DNA of 64,000 bases, taken from positions 1-64,000 of the forward strand of contig JACPVR010000009.1 of assembly GCA_016197405.1 (NCBI GenBank). The letters run 5' to 3'. Position 1 is the stretch's first letter. Every line of letters begins with the position of its first letter. The translations under genes were made by a program, and so were the position numbers. The notes beneath the pieces are model-generated. The model made no database searches. It saw nothing but the letters and a program-made list of their open reading frames with translations, and had not been told where the DNA came from. The stretch comes from Mycobacterium sp. Lineage in GTDB: Bacteria > Actinomycetota > Actinomycetes > Mycobacteriales > Mycobacteriaceae. This document shows, in pieces, positions 1 through 8,335 of the stretch.

Positions 1-93
1 GCGCCCTGGTGAGCGCATCGCAGGCCGCAACGCACGGTCAGCCGCCCACTGCCGTCGCCTACCAACCGATTCCGCGTCCTTACGCTTGGCCAC
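1..93 (-). CDS. IS transposase N-terminus (IS30-like), cut by window edge
   Basis: A GTG start at 93 is preceded by a GGAGG ribosome-binding site at 104-100 with six-base spacing, and the frame stays open for 31 codons to the window edge. The visible peptide is very rich in arginine (AKRKDAESVGRRRQWAADR, then LRPAMRSPGR). From memory this is how mycobacterial IS30-family transposases begin, just before their helix-turn-helix. The DDE catalytic domain lies outside the window, so the family call is tentative. The gene sits inside the broken siderophore-interaction gene and reads in the same direction as it. Confidence 0.5.
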   Translation of the reverse strand, partial: MAKRKDAESVGRRRQWAADRALRPAMRSPGR

Positions 94-140
94 ACCACAC
101 CTCCGTGATCAAGGTGTTGCGACGACCAGTTGAATCCGCC
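1..140. mobile_element. Left end of an insertion sequence, rest outside window
   Basis: Between about 130 and 150 the sequence changes from siderophore-interaction coding to a transposase leader with its own ribosome-binding site and start. The element boundary is inferred to within roughly ten bases from loss of the expected protein sequence. The terminal inverted repeat partner and the target duplication cannot be seen because the other end is outside the window. Confidence 0.45.
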
Positions 141-281
141 CAGTTCACCGGAGTCGAAGTGCAACCGCAGGTAGTGCGGGCTGATCTCGGTGCGTCCGGT
201 GACCGTCAGCTCGTAGTCGCCTCCGCGCCACAGCTTGACGAGTGCACCCGAGAACCCGCGGGACGGCTTCCGTTCGGCCAT
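140..281 (-). pseudogene. Siderophore-interaction (ViuB/SIP-type) flavoprotein, 5' fragment broken by IS
   Basis: The ATG at 281-279 opens a frame reading MAERKPSRGF, then SGALVKLWRGGDYELTVTG, then PHYLRLHFDSG. This looks like the N-terminus of mycobacterial siderophore-interacting proteins, FAD-dependent ferric-siderophore reductases that release iron in the cytoplasm. After about 47 codons the family sequence stops and insertion-sequence DNA follows. The frame stays open to the window edge but only as nonsense through the transposase leader. An IdeR-like operator lies 17 bases upstream, which supports an iron role. If the call is right, the allele makes no FAD or NAD domain and is non-functional. 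Confidence 0.55.
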
Positions 282-297
282 GTTCCACCTCCAGAGC

Positions 298-317
298 AAG
301 TTAGGTAATCCTAACTT
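298..317 (-). promoter_or_regulatory. IdeR-like iron box upstream of the siderophore-interaction gene
   Basis: AAGTTAGG-TAAT-CCTAACTT is a perfect inverted repeat with 8-base arms. Aligned to the mycobacterial IdeR consensus TTAGGTTAGGCTAACCTAA from position 301, 14 of 19 bases agree. It lies 17 bases upstream of the ATG at 281, where bound IdeR-Fe would cover the promoter. It faces away from the acyltransferase, whose 3' end is at 337. Confidence 0.7.
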
Positions 318-336
318 TACCCCGTGGGTGTGGAGA

Positions 337-1476
337 TCAGTCCCGTACCCGGGTGAACCGGTGCAGCAGCCACGCCACCGGGATGGTCAACACCATGGTG
401 ACGGTGAAAAGCGCCAGCGGTGAACCGGTGTAGACCGGCTTGTGCAGCACCTGGACCATCGCGATCTCCATGATCACCAGGTGGACCAGGAATATCTCGT
501 AGGAGATCTCGCCCAGCCACACCATGGGCCTGCTGGCCAGGATGCGCGCGTACCAACCGTCATTGCCCAGCGCCAGCGGCGCGATGAGCAGTGCGGCGAT
601 CACCGCGTAGAAACCGGTCTTGATGAGTGCCTCGTAGAGCTCGGCCGGTGAGGTGGTCGGCTCGCCCCCGATCGGCGTCGACACGATGAAATAACACAGC
701 ACCGCTATCGGCACCGCCACGAATCCGTAGCACCGCACACCCATGGCGGCCAGCACCGTGAGCACCATGCCACCCAGGAACCAGGTCAGATACGTCGGCA
801 ACCACAAGCGGGCTCCGTCGGGCAGCCACTGCGTGGTGTGCACCAACGTCAGCCAGGCCGGTGACACCGCCATCAACGCCACCAGACCGGTCAGCAGCAG
901 ACCGGGCCGCCACCGCCGGCGGCACAGCACGACCAACAGCAGCCAGGCCAGTGCCGGCAGCGCGACATAGAACGCCGCCTCCACCGCCAGGCTCCACATC
1001 TGGGTGAGCCCTTGGTGCAGATAGGAATACAGGTAACTGTCGGTATAGATCTGGGTCAGTGTCAGATTGCGCAACAACCCGATCCAGGTGTGGCCGGGGT
1101 TGGGCCCGGCGAACCGGAAGTGGTAGATCGCATAGGCCAGCAGCACCGTCACCACGTACGCCGGCATGATCCGCCGGATTCGGTGCCAGGCGTAACGGCG
1201 CACCGACGGCGCGGGATCACCGGCCGCGGCCGCTTTCACCCACGGCCGGAACAACAGGAAACCGGAGAGGGCGAAGAAGATCGGCACACCGATCTCCATC
1301 CGCGAATACACCAGACCCAGATAGCCGCTGTTGTACTTACCGGTGGTGTACGCGGCGTGGGTGGCCACCACGAGCAGCGCTGCCACCGCCCGGATCCCGG
1401 TGAGCGAGCTGACCCGGTTCGCGGCCACCACCTGCTCCAGCCCGCCGCGGGCACCTCGGTCCAGCGACTGCGTCAT
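337..1476 (-). CDS. Acyltransferase family 3 integral membrane protein
   Basis: This 379-residue polytopic membrane protein resembles the OafA/YrhL acyltransferase-3 family, which moves acyl groups onto envelope sugars or lipids; its substrate cannot be read from the sequence. The N-terminal stretch VAALLVVATHAAYTTG carries the conserved His at residue 40. The segment VPIFFALSGFLLFRPW (about 64-79) is the second family block. About ten hydrophobic segments follow. The start overlaps the stop of deaD by four bases (ATGA at 1476-1473), so the two are probably translationally coupled in one operon. M. tuberculosis has the same pair (Rv1253-Rv1254, from memory). Confidence 0.85.
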   Translation of the reverse strand: MTQSLDRGARGGLEQVVAANRVSSLTGIRAVAALLVVATHAAYTTGKYNSGYLGLVYSRMEIGVPIFFALSGFLLFRPWVKAAAAGDPAPSVRRYAWHRIRRIMPAYVVTVLLAYAIYHFRFAGPNPGHTWIGLLRNLTLTQIYTDSYLYSYLHQGLTQMWSLAVEAAFYVALPALAWLLLVVLCRRRWRPGLLLTGLVALMAVSPAWLTLVHTTQWLPDGARLWLPTYLTWFLGGMVLTVLAAMGVRCYGFVAVPIAVLCYFIVSTPIGGEPTTSPAELYEALIKTGFYAVIAALLIAPLALGNDGWYARILASRPMVWLGEISYEIFLVHLVIMEIAMVQVLHKPVYTGSPLALFTVTMVLTIPVAWLLHRFTRVRD

Positions 1477-3236
1477 TGCGACTTACGGTGCCTCTCGGCC
1501 TTCTTGTACGGCTTCTTCGGCGGGCCGTTGAACGGGCGCTTGCCGGTCTTCTGGTACGAATCCCCATCCCGCGAGCCTGCCGCGGCACCATCGGGCTGCA
1601 GGTTGATCAGCACACCCTGGATACGGGTCCGGGCAAGCGCTTTGAGTGTCTCCGGCGGCAGATTGGGCGGCAGCTCGACCAGCGAATGGTCCGGCTTGAT
1701 GGTGATATGACCGAAATCGCTGCGGTGCAGCCCACCTTCGTTGGCGATGGCGCCCACGATGGCGCCGGGCATCACCTTGTGCCGCTTGCCGACATCGATG
1801 CGGTACGTCGCGAAACCGCCGTCGCGGCGGATCGGCTTGTCGGGCCGCGGCGGACGATCCTCGCGCTGACGCCGCTCCTGCGGCGGCGGCTCGGACAGCA
1901 GGAATTCGGTGCCGTTGCGCGCCTGCAGTGCCAGCGCGGCCGCGATATCGGCCATCGGCACGTCGTTGTCGCGCTCGTAATCCTCGATGAGCCTGCGGAA
2001 CATGTCGAAACCCTTGGCCCCGATGGAATCGGTGATCGAGTCCCGGAACTTCTGCACCCGCTGGGCGTTGACATCGTCGATCGACGGCAACTGCGACTCG
2101 ACGAGCTTCTGTCGGGTGACCCGCTCGATCGAGTTGAGCAGGTGGCGTTCCCGCGGTGAGACGAACAGCAGCGCGGCGCCCGAGCGGCCCGCCCGACCGG
2201 TCCGCCCGATGCGGTGCACATAGGACTCGGGATCGTGTGGGATGTCGTAGTTGAGCACGTGCGAGATGCGCTCGACGTCGAGACCGCGGGCGGCGACATC
2301 GGTCGCCACCAGGATGTCGGTGGTGCCGTCCTTGAGCGAGGCGATGGTGCGCTCACGAACCGCCTGCGCGATGTCGCCGTTGATCGCCGACGCGGCGAAT
2401 CCCCGGGCGCGCAGCTTCTCGGCGACCTCTTCGGTGGCCTGCTTGGTGCGCACGAAGATGATCATCGCCTCGAAGGGCTCGATCTCCAGCAGCCGCGTCA
2501 GCGCATCCATCTTGCGGTTGCCCGCGACCTGGATATAGCGCTGCGTGATGTTGTCGGCGGTCGCGGTCTTCGAGTCGACCTTCACCTGGACCGGATCGTG
2601 CAGGTACTTGGTGGTGATCTTGCGGATGGCCTGCGGCATGGTCGCCGAGAACAGCGCGACCTGCTTGTACTCAGGGGTGTCGACGAGAATGCGCTCGACG
2701 TCCTCGGCGAAACCCATCTGCAGCATCTCGTCGGCCTCGTCGAGCACCAGGTAATCCAGGCGCGACAGGTCCAGGCTGCCCTTCTCCAGGTGGTCGATGA
2801 CGCGGCCCGGTGTGCCCACCACGACCTGGGCGCCACGTTTGAGCCCCGCCATCTGCGGACCGTAGGACGACCCGCCGTAGATCGGCAGCACATTGATGTT
2901 CCGGTGCGCGCCGTACCGGCTGAAAGCCTCGGCGACCTGCAGGGCCAACTCTCGCGTCGGAGCAAGCACCAGCGCCTGGGTGGTGCGGCTGGTGGGGTCG
3001 ATCTTGGACAGGATCGGGATCGCGAACGCCGCGGTCTTACCGGTACCGGTCTGGGCCAGACCGACCACATCGGAGCCGGCCAGCAGGGCCGGAATGGTGG
3101 CGGCTTGGATAGCTGAGGGGGTCTCATAGCCGACGTCGGCGACGGCCTGCAGCACCGCGGGGTGAATTTGCAGGTCGGCGAAGGTCACGGGGGCTGGCTC
3201 TGGAGCGGTGTCCGGAGCCGGGTCGACGATGGTCAT
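1473..3236 (-). CDS. deaD: DEAD-box ATP-dependent RNA helicase DeaD/CsdA
   Basis: This 587-residue cytoplasmic helicase unwinds RNA duplexes and is expected to act in ribosome assembly, mRNA turnover and cold adaptation. Visible motifs in order are the Q motif region (about 19-45), Walker A AQTGTGKT (61-68), PTRELALQ (93-100), DEAD (166-169), SAT (197-199) and HRIGRTGR (341-348). A DbpA-type RNA-binding domain lies near the C-terminus (about 480-555, including GAIVGAIANEGGLHRSDFGH), followed by a basic tail rich in Lys and Arg. It is the first gene of the operon with the acyltransferase and diverges from the lipoprotein gene at 3312. Confidence 0.96.
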   Translation of the reverse strand: MTIVDPAPDTAPEPAPVTFADLQIHPAVLQAVADVGYETPSAIQAATIPALLAGSDVVGLAQTGTGKTAAFAIPILSKIDPTSRTTQALVLAPTRELALQVAEAFSRYGAHRNINVLPIYGGSSYGPQMAGLKRGAQVVVGTPGRVIDHLEKGSLDLSRLDYLVLDEADEMLQMGFAEDVERILVDTPEYKQVALFSATMPQAIRKITTKYLHDPVQVKVDSKTATADNITQRYIQVAGNRKMDALTRLLEIEPFEAMIIFVRTKQATEEVAEKLRARGFAASAINGDIAQAVRERTIASLKDGTTDILVATDVAARGLDVERISHVLNYDIPHDPESYVHRIGRTGRAGRSGAALLFVSPRERHLLNSIERVTRQKLVESQLPSIDDVNAQRVQKFRDSITDSIGAKGFDMFRRLIEDYERDNDVPMADIAAALALQARNGTEFLLSEPPPQERRQREDRPPRPDKPIRRDGGFATYRIDVGKRHKVMPGAIVGAIANEGGLHRSDFGHITIKPDHSLVELPPNLPPETLKALARTRIQGVLINLQPDGAAAGSRDGDSYQKTGKRPFNGPPKKPYKKAERHRKSQ

Positions 3237-3298
3237 CGGGATATCAGTCTAGTGTGCGGGGGGCGCCCCGCCTGCCAACTGCGTTCACAGCTGCCCGG

Positions 3299-3304
3299 TA
3301 GCGT
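3299..3304 (+). promoter_or_regulatory. Leaderless -10 element of the LprE-like gene
   Basis: TAGCGT fits the mycobacterial TANNNT -10 box and ends seven bases before the ATG at 3312. The transcript would therefore begin at or next to the start codon, which favours 3312 over upstream in-frame starts. Confidence 0.5.
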
Positions 3305-3311
3305 GGCGCGC

Positions 3312-3881
3312 ATGCGATCACGGCCCCGGTTCTCACCTGCCGCAGCGGTCGCCGGTGCGGTACTGCTGAGCGTGCTGACGGCCTGCGGATCCGGCGACTC
3401 GACGGTCGCCAAGACCCCCGAGCCGACTGCCACCCCGGTCACCACCACCTCGGCGGCACCCCCGCCGCCCCCGCCCACCACGACGACACCACCGCCCGAT
3501 CCGTGCGCGGTCAACCTGGCGGCGCCCGTAATCGCCCAGGCCATCTCCGAACTGCCGCGCGACCCGCGCACATCGCAGCCGTGGAATGCCGAGCCGATCG
3601 CCGGAAACTACAACGAGTGCGCACAGCTGTCGGCCGTCATCGTCAAGGCCAACACCAACGCCGCCAACCCGAACACCCGCGCGGTGCTGTTCCACCTCGG
3701 CAAGTTCATCCCCACCGGCGTCCCGGACACCTACGGGTTCAACGACATCGATGCCGCGGCCAGCACCGGTGACACCGTCGCACTGAAATACTCCGGCGGC
3801 GTCGCCGGATTGTCGAGCGTGGTCAAGTTCCGCTGGAACGGCAACGGAGTCGAGCTGATCGGCAACACCCCCGTCGGCTGA
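3312..3881 (+). CDS. lprE: LppP/LprE-family lipoprotein
   Basis: This is a 189-residue exported lipoprotein. The N-terminus has basic residues, a hydrophobic core and a lipobox VLTAC with the lipidated Cys at residue 25. A Thr/Pro-rich linker (about 35-60) follows, then a globular domain with blocks ISELPRDPRTSQPWN and NYNECAQLSAVIVKANTN that match Rv1252c (LprE) as I recall it. The start at 3312 is chosen because it begins the signal peptide and lies seven bases after a -10 box; an in-frame GTG at 3303 is possible. The molecular role is unknown; it probably sits on the outer face of the cytoplasmic membrane. Confidence 0.85.
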   Translation: MRSRPRFSPAAAVAGAVLLSVLTACGSGDSTVAKTPEPTATPVTTTSAAPPPPPPTTTTPPPDPCAVNLAAPVIAQAISELPRDPRTSQPWNAEPIAGNYNECAQLSAVIVKANTNAANPNTRAVLFHLGKFIPTGVPDTYGFNDIDAAASTGDTVALKYSGGVAGLSSVVKFRWNGNGVELIGNTPVG

Positions 3882-3934
3882 GCGGCACCCGCGGCCGCCC
3901 GAATCCGGCCCGGTGAGGTGTCGGCGCACCGGCC

Positions 3935-3940
3935 TAGGGT
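3935..3940 (+). promoter_or_regulatory. Leaderless -10 element of the nuclease-helicase gene
   Basis: TAGGGT lies six bases upstream of the GTG at 3947, the spacing expected for a leaderless mycobacterial transcript. No ribosome-binding site is visible before this GTG. Confidence 0.5.
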
Positions 3941-3946
3941 GGACCT

Positions 3947-6900
3947 GTGTTCGTAGCCGACGATCGGGTGATCTTCAGCGCATCGGATCTCGCGGCGGCG
4001 GCGCGCTGCGAGTACGCGCTGTTGCGATCCTTCGACGCTCGCCTCGGCCGGATCGCGCAGGTGCCCGCCGAGGACGAGCTGCTGGCCCGCACCGCGGTGT
4101 TGGGCGGTGAGCACGAACAGCGCCACCTCGACGAACTCCGTGCCGCCACCGACGGCGACGTCGCCGTCATCGGCAAACCGCGCTACACCCTGGAGGGGCT
4201 GACGGCCGCCGCGCGGGCCACCCGCGCCGCCGTCGACCGGCGCGCGTCGGCCATCTACCAGGCCGCCATGTTCGACGGCCGATTCCTGGGTTTCGCCGAC
4301 TTCCTGGTTCTCGACGGCGATGCCTACCGGCTGCGCGACACCAAGCTGGCGCGATCGGTCAAGGTCGAGGCATTGCTGCAGCTCGCTGCCTACGCCGACG
4401 CCTTGACGCGCGCCGGCACACCGGTACATCCCGAGGTCGAGCTGATGCTCGGCGACGGCGCGGTCGTCGGCTACCGCGTCGACGAGCTGCTACCGGTCTA
4501 CGCGCCGCGGCGCGCCGCGTTGGAGCACCTGCTCGACGCGCACCTGGCCTCCGACGCGCCGGTGTCCTGGCAGGACGAGGGCGTGCGGGCGTGTTTCCGC
4601 TGCCCGGACTGCGCCGAGCAGGTGCGTGCCCACGACGACCTGTTACTGGTCGCGGGTATGCGGGTCAGCCAGCGGGCCCGGCTCATCGACGCCGGGATCA
4701 CCACGACGCACCAGCTGGCCGGCCACACCGGCGCGGTGCCCGAACTGCCCACCCGCACCGTCACGGCGCTGACGGCGCAGGCCCGGCTGCAGGTCGCCGA
4801 CCGGGTGGGCGGGAAACCCCCGTACGAGGTGGTCGACGCGCAGCCGCTGATGGTGCTGCCCGAACCGGACAAAGGCGATGTGTTCTTCGACTTCGAAGGC
4901 GACCCGCTGTGGACCCGCGACGGCCGGGAGTGGGGACTGGAATACCTGTGGGGCGTGCTCACCGTCAGCGACGACTTCCATCCGTTCTGGGCACACGACC
5001 GCGCCGACGAACGCAAGGCCCTTGTCGACTTCCTGGCGATGGTGCGAAAACGCCGTAAGCGCTACCCACGCATGCACATCTACCATTACGCGGCCTACGA
5101 GAAGAGCACCCTGCTGCGGCTGGCCGGACGCTACGGTGTCGGCGAGAACGAGGTCGACGATTTACTGCGCAGTGGCACCCTCGTCGACCTGTATCCGTTG
5201 GTGCGCAAGAGCATTCGCGTCGGTGCCGAGAGTTACAGCATCAAATACCTCGAACCGCTGTACATGGGCAACGAGCTGCGCAGCGGTGAGGTGACCACGG
5301 CGACCGACTCGATAACGCAGTACGCGCGCTACTGTGCGCTGCGCGACGAGCAGCGCACCGACGAAGCGGCCACGGTGCTCAAGGAGATCGAGGACTACAA
5401 CGTCTACGACTGCCGGTCGACACGCCGGCTGCGCGACTGGCTGATGGCCCGCGCCATCGAGAGCGAGGTCCCGCCGCGCGGCCCGCAGCGGGTGGCCGAC
5501 GGCGCCGCGGTGCTGACCGAGATCGGTGACGATGTCGAACGCGCACTGCTTGCGTTCGCCGGCGACGGCGTCGAGGCCCGCACGGCCGAGCAGACCGCGG
5601 TCGCGATGATCGCCGCCGCCCGGGGCTTTCACAAGCGTGAGGACAAGCCGTTCTGGTGGGGACACTTCGACAGGGTCAACAACCCCGTCGACGAATGGGC
5701 AGACAACAGTGACGTTTTCGTCGCCGAGCGGGCCGAGATCGTCGCCGACTGGCACCTCCCGCCGAAGGCCAAGGTGCCACAACGCCACCTGCGGCTGACC
5801 GGCGAGATCGCGACCGGCGAACTGTCCACCACGATGTACGCGCTCTACGAACCGCCTGCGCCGGCCCATCTCACCGACGACCCGGATCGGCGCGGATTCG
5901 GCAGTGTCACGGTCACCGGATGCGACAACCCCGAGGCACCCACCGAGGTCCTCATCGTCGAGCGCCAGCCCAAGAACGCCGGGGAATTCTCCCAACTCCC
6001 GTTCGCGCTGACGCCCGGTCCGCCGTTTCCGACCAAGGCGCTGCAGGAGTCCATCGACACCACGGCCCGCGATCTGGCGGCCGGTCTGCCGAAGCTGCCC
6101 GCCGATGCCGTGACCGACATCCTGCTGCGCCGGCCGCCGCGCACCCGCAGCGGCGGGCCGCTCCCCAACGGTTCGGCGGTCGCCGACGACATCACCGCCG
6201 CCCTGTTGGATCTCGACTCGTCCTATCTCGCGGTGCACGGGCCGCCCGGCACCGGAAAGACTTTCACCTCCGCGAAGGTGATCGAGCGACTGGTCAACCG
6301 GCACCACTGGCGCATCGGTGTCGTCGCGCAATCGCATGCCGTCGTGGAGAACCTGTTCCGCGATGTCCTCAAAGCCGGGGTGGACGCCGACCGGGTGGGC
6401 AAGAAGAAGTCCGCCGACATGCCGTGGTGCGATGTCGACGAGAAGAGGTACGCCGCATTCATCGACGAGCACCCCGGTTGTGTGATCGGCGGGACCGCTT
6501 GGGATTTCGCCAATAGCGGCCGGGTCGTGCGGCAAAGCCTCGACCTGCTCGTCGTCGAGGAGGCCGGCCAGTACAGCCTGGCCAATACCATCGCGGTGGC
6601 GCCGGCTGCCCGCAACCTGCTGCTGCTCGGCGATCCCCAGCAGCTACCGCAGGTCAGCCAGGGCACTCACCCCGAACCGGTGGACACCTCGGCGCTGGGC
6701 TGGCTCGTCGACGGTCACCACACCCTGCCTGCGCAACGCGGTTACTTCCTGGACCGCTCCTACCGGATGCATCCCGCAGTGTGCGAACGGGTTTCACGAC
6801 TGTCCTACGACGGGCGGCTGCACTCGCACGAGGCGATCAGCGCCGCCCGCCACCTCGACGGTGTGCCGCCGGGCGTGCGGGTACTGCCGGTCGACCACGA

Positions 6901-7351
6901 CGGCAACTCGACCGACAGCCCGGAGGAGGCCGACGCCATCGTCGCGCAGATCACCGGACTGCTCGACACCGCGTGGACCGACGAACACGGCACCGTGCCG
7001 CTGGGCCAGCAGCACATCCTGGTGGTGACGCCGTACAACGCGCAGGTGGTGATGTTGCGCCGCCGACTCGATGCCGCCGGGCTGGCCGATGTCGAAGTCG
7101 GCACCGTCGACAAGTTCCAGGGCCGCCAGGCCCCGGTGGTCTTCGTGTCGATGACGGCATCGTCGGCCGACGACGTGCCACGCGGTATCTCGTTCCTGCT
7201 CAACCGAAACCGGCTCAACGTCGCGGTGAGCCGGGCCCAGTACACCGCGATCGTGGTGCAGTCGTCGATGCTGACCGAGTATCTGCCCGGTACGCCGGAC
7301 GGCCTGGTGGAACTGGGCGCCTATCTGACCCTGACCGCCCCCGCACAGTGA
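3947..7351 (+). CDS. TM0106-family RecB-like nuclease fused to a superfamily 1 helicase
   Basis: This 1134-residue cytoplasmic protein combines nuclease and helicase modules (Rv1251c type). The N-terminus has a PD-(D/E)XK-like core: FLGFADFLVL and then YRLRDTKLAR with QLAAYAD nearby (about 105-150). A Cys cluster CFRCPDCAEQ (about 211-220) may bind a metal. An RNase H-like block VFFDFEGDP (about 311-319) follows. The C-terminal third is an SF1 ATPase with Walker A GPPGTGKT (765-772), Walker B LLVVEEAGQ (about 866-874), DKFQGRQ (about 1054) and NRLNVAVSRAQ. This fits DNA end processing or repair, but no substrate is established for the family. It begins with GTG and appears leaderless. Confidence 0.85.
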   Translation: MFVADDRVIFSASDLAAAARCEYALLRSFDARLGRIAQVPAEDELLARTAVLGGEHEQRHLDELRAATDGDVAVIGKPRYTLEGLTAAARATRAAVDRRASAIYQAAMFDGRFLGFADFLVLDGDAYRLRDTKLARSVKVEALLQLAAYADALTRAGTPVHPEVELMLGDGAVVGYRVDELLPVYAPRRAALEHLLDAHLASDAPVSWQDEGVRACFRCPDCAEQVRAHDDLLLVAGMRVSQRARLIDAGITTTHQLAGHTGAVPELPTRTVTALTAQARLQVADRVGGKPPYEVVDAQPLMVLPEPDKGDVFFDFEGDPLWTRDGREWGLEYLWGVLTVSDDFHPFWAHDRADERKALVDFLAMVRKRRKRYPRMHIYHYAAYEKSTLLRLAGRYGVGENEVDDLLRSGTLVDLYPLVRKSIRVGAESYSIKYLEPLYMGNELRSGEVTTATDSITQYARYCALRDEQRTDEAATVLKEIEDYNVYDCRSTRRLRDWLMARAIESEVPPRGPQRVADGAAVLTEIGDDVERALLAFAGDGVEARTAEQTAVAMIAAARGFHKREDKPFWWGHFDRVNNPVDEWADNSDVFVAERAEIVADWHLPPKAKVPQRHLRLTGEIATGELSTTMYALYEPPAPAHLTDDPDRRGFGSVTVTGCDNPEAPTEVLIVERQPKNAGEFSQLPFALTPGPPFPTKALQESIDTTARDLAAGLPKLPADAVTDILLRRPPRTRSGGPLPNGSAVADDITAALLDLDSSYLAVHGPPGTGKTFTSAKVIERLVNRHHWRIGVVAQSHAVVENLFRDVLKAGVDADRVGKKKSADMPWCDVDEKRYAAFIDEHPGCVIGGTAWDFANSGRVVRQSLDLLVVEEAGQYSLANTIAVAPAARNLLLLGDPQQLPQVSQGTHPEPVDTSALGWLVDGHHTLPAQRGYFLDRSYRMHPAVCERVSRLSYDGRLHSHEAISAARHLDGVPPGVRVLPVDHDGNSTDSPEEADAIVAQITGLLDTAWTDEHGTVPLGQQHILVVTPYNAQVVMLRRRLDAAGLADVEVGTVDKFQGRQAPVVFVSMTASSADDVPRGISFLLNRNRLNVAVSRAQYTAIVVQSSMLTEYLPGTPDGLVELGAYLTLTAPAQ

Positions 7352-7354
7352 TGG

Positions 7355-7813
7355 TCACGACGGTGCGATGGCCCGGGCCGGCAGCGGGCTGGAGTAGACC
7401 ACGCTGGTGGTGATGCTTCCCAGGGTGGCGAGCTTGCCGGTGATGCGCTCGAGATCCGACATCGAGCGGGCGATGACCTTCATGATGAAGCAGTCGTTGC
7501 CGGTGACGTGATGGGCCTCCACCACCTCCGGGACGACGTCGAACAGATCGTGCAGCGGCTTGTAGTTCCCGGACGGATACGCCATTCGCACGAATGCGGT
7601 GATGTCGTAGCCCAGTGCGGCGGCATCGACGGTGGCGGTGTAGCCGGTGACGACACCGGCGTCGACGAGTCGCCGGACTCGGTCGGCGGTCGAGCTGGGC
7701 GATAGTGACACCGCGCGAGCCAGGTCGGCGGTGCTGATACGGCCGTCGGCCTGCAGGGTGCGCAGAATCAACTCATCGGTGCGGTCCAGGACGATCCGTT
7801 GATTATTCGGCAC
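7355..7813 (-). CDS. Lrp/AsnC-family transcriptional regulator
   Basis: This 152-residue regulator has an N-terminal winged helix-turn-helix (about 8-60, LDRTDELILRTLQADGRIS then STADRVRRLVDAG). An Lrp/AsnC ligand-binding domain follows (about 65-145), including EAHHVTGNDCFIMKV. Such proteins usually form octamers and respond to an amino acid. The GTG at 7813 is chosen because the peptide before it is not family-like. It diverges from the rhodanese gene at 7907 across 93 bases, so it probably controls that gene and itself. From memory it has no counterpart at this place in M. tuberculosis. Confidence 0.88.
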   Translation of the reverse strand: MPNNQRIVLDRTDELILRTLQADGRISTADLARAVSLSPSSTADRVRRLVDAGVVTGYTATVDAAALGYDITAFVRMAYPSGNYKPLHDLFDVVPEVVEAHHVTGNDCFIMKVIARSMSDLERITGKLATLGSITTSVVYSSPLPARAIAPS

Positions 7814-7906
7814 ACACCGGATTATGCCGTTGATCGGATGGCAGGAATGCGATATTGCCGCACCGCCGCCGTTCCCGCCGGAACCGATTCCGGGTTCGAT
7901 CGTGAC

Positions 7907-8335
7907 ATGACCATGACCGCACAGGATTTCTTCGCCGCCAAACTCGCATTCGAGACCGATCCCGCCGACCTGGCAGCAGCCCGGGCGGCGGGACGCGCGC
8001 CGATCGTCGTGGACACCAGGTCGAAGGCGGCCTGGGATCAGGGCCACATCCCGGGGGCGCGGCACCTGCCCGGGTCCGAGCTGGCCGACCGCGCGGCAGC
8101 CGAATTGCCCGACACCGCAGCCGAAATCGTCGTGTACTGCTGGGGACCGGGATGCAACGGGTCGACCCGGGCGGCACTGACCCTGACCGAGTTGGGCTAC
8201 TGCCGGGTGCGCGAGCTGATCGGTGGTTTCGAGTACTGGGCCAGGGAAGGCTTCGCGATCGAGAGCATCCACGGCCGTACCCGCCGCGACGTCGACGGAC
8301 TCACCGCACCCCTGCAGGGATCAGCCGCCTTGTGA
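7907..8335 (+). CDS. Rhodanese-domain sulfurtransferase
   Basis: This 142-residue single-domain rhodanese is expected to move sulfane sulfur through a cysteine persulfide in the cytoplasm. Conserved blocks are [20 protein letters not shown] (33-52) and the active loop [11 protein letters not shown], with catalytic Cys78 and a second Cys83 in the same loop. The ATG at 7907 is used because translation from earlier in-frame codons gives no conserved sequence; the ATG at 7913 is also possible. Its last 15 bases overlap the convergent MFS gene. The divergent AsnC gene suggests control by an amino acid, possibly a sulfur-containing one; that is inference. Confidence 0.85.
   Translation: MTMTAQDFFAAKLAFETDPADLAAARAAGRAPIVVDTRSKAAWDQGHIPGARHLPGSELADRAAAELPDTAAEIVVYCWGPGCNGSTRAALTLTELGYCRVRELIGGFEYWAREGFAIESIHGRTRRDVDGLTAPLQGSAAL

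Noticed and set aside
5162..6535. A 457-codon minus-strand frame opposite the nuclease-helicase
   Set aside because: It is a shadow of the helicase coding strand; no start context or domain is seen.
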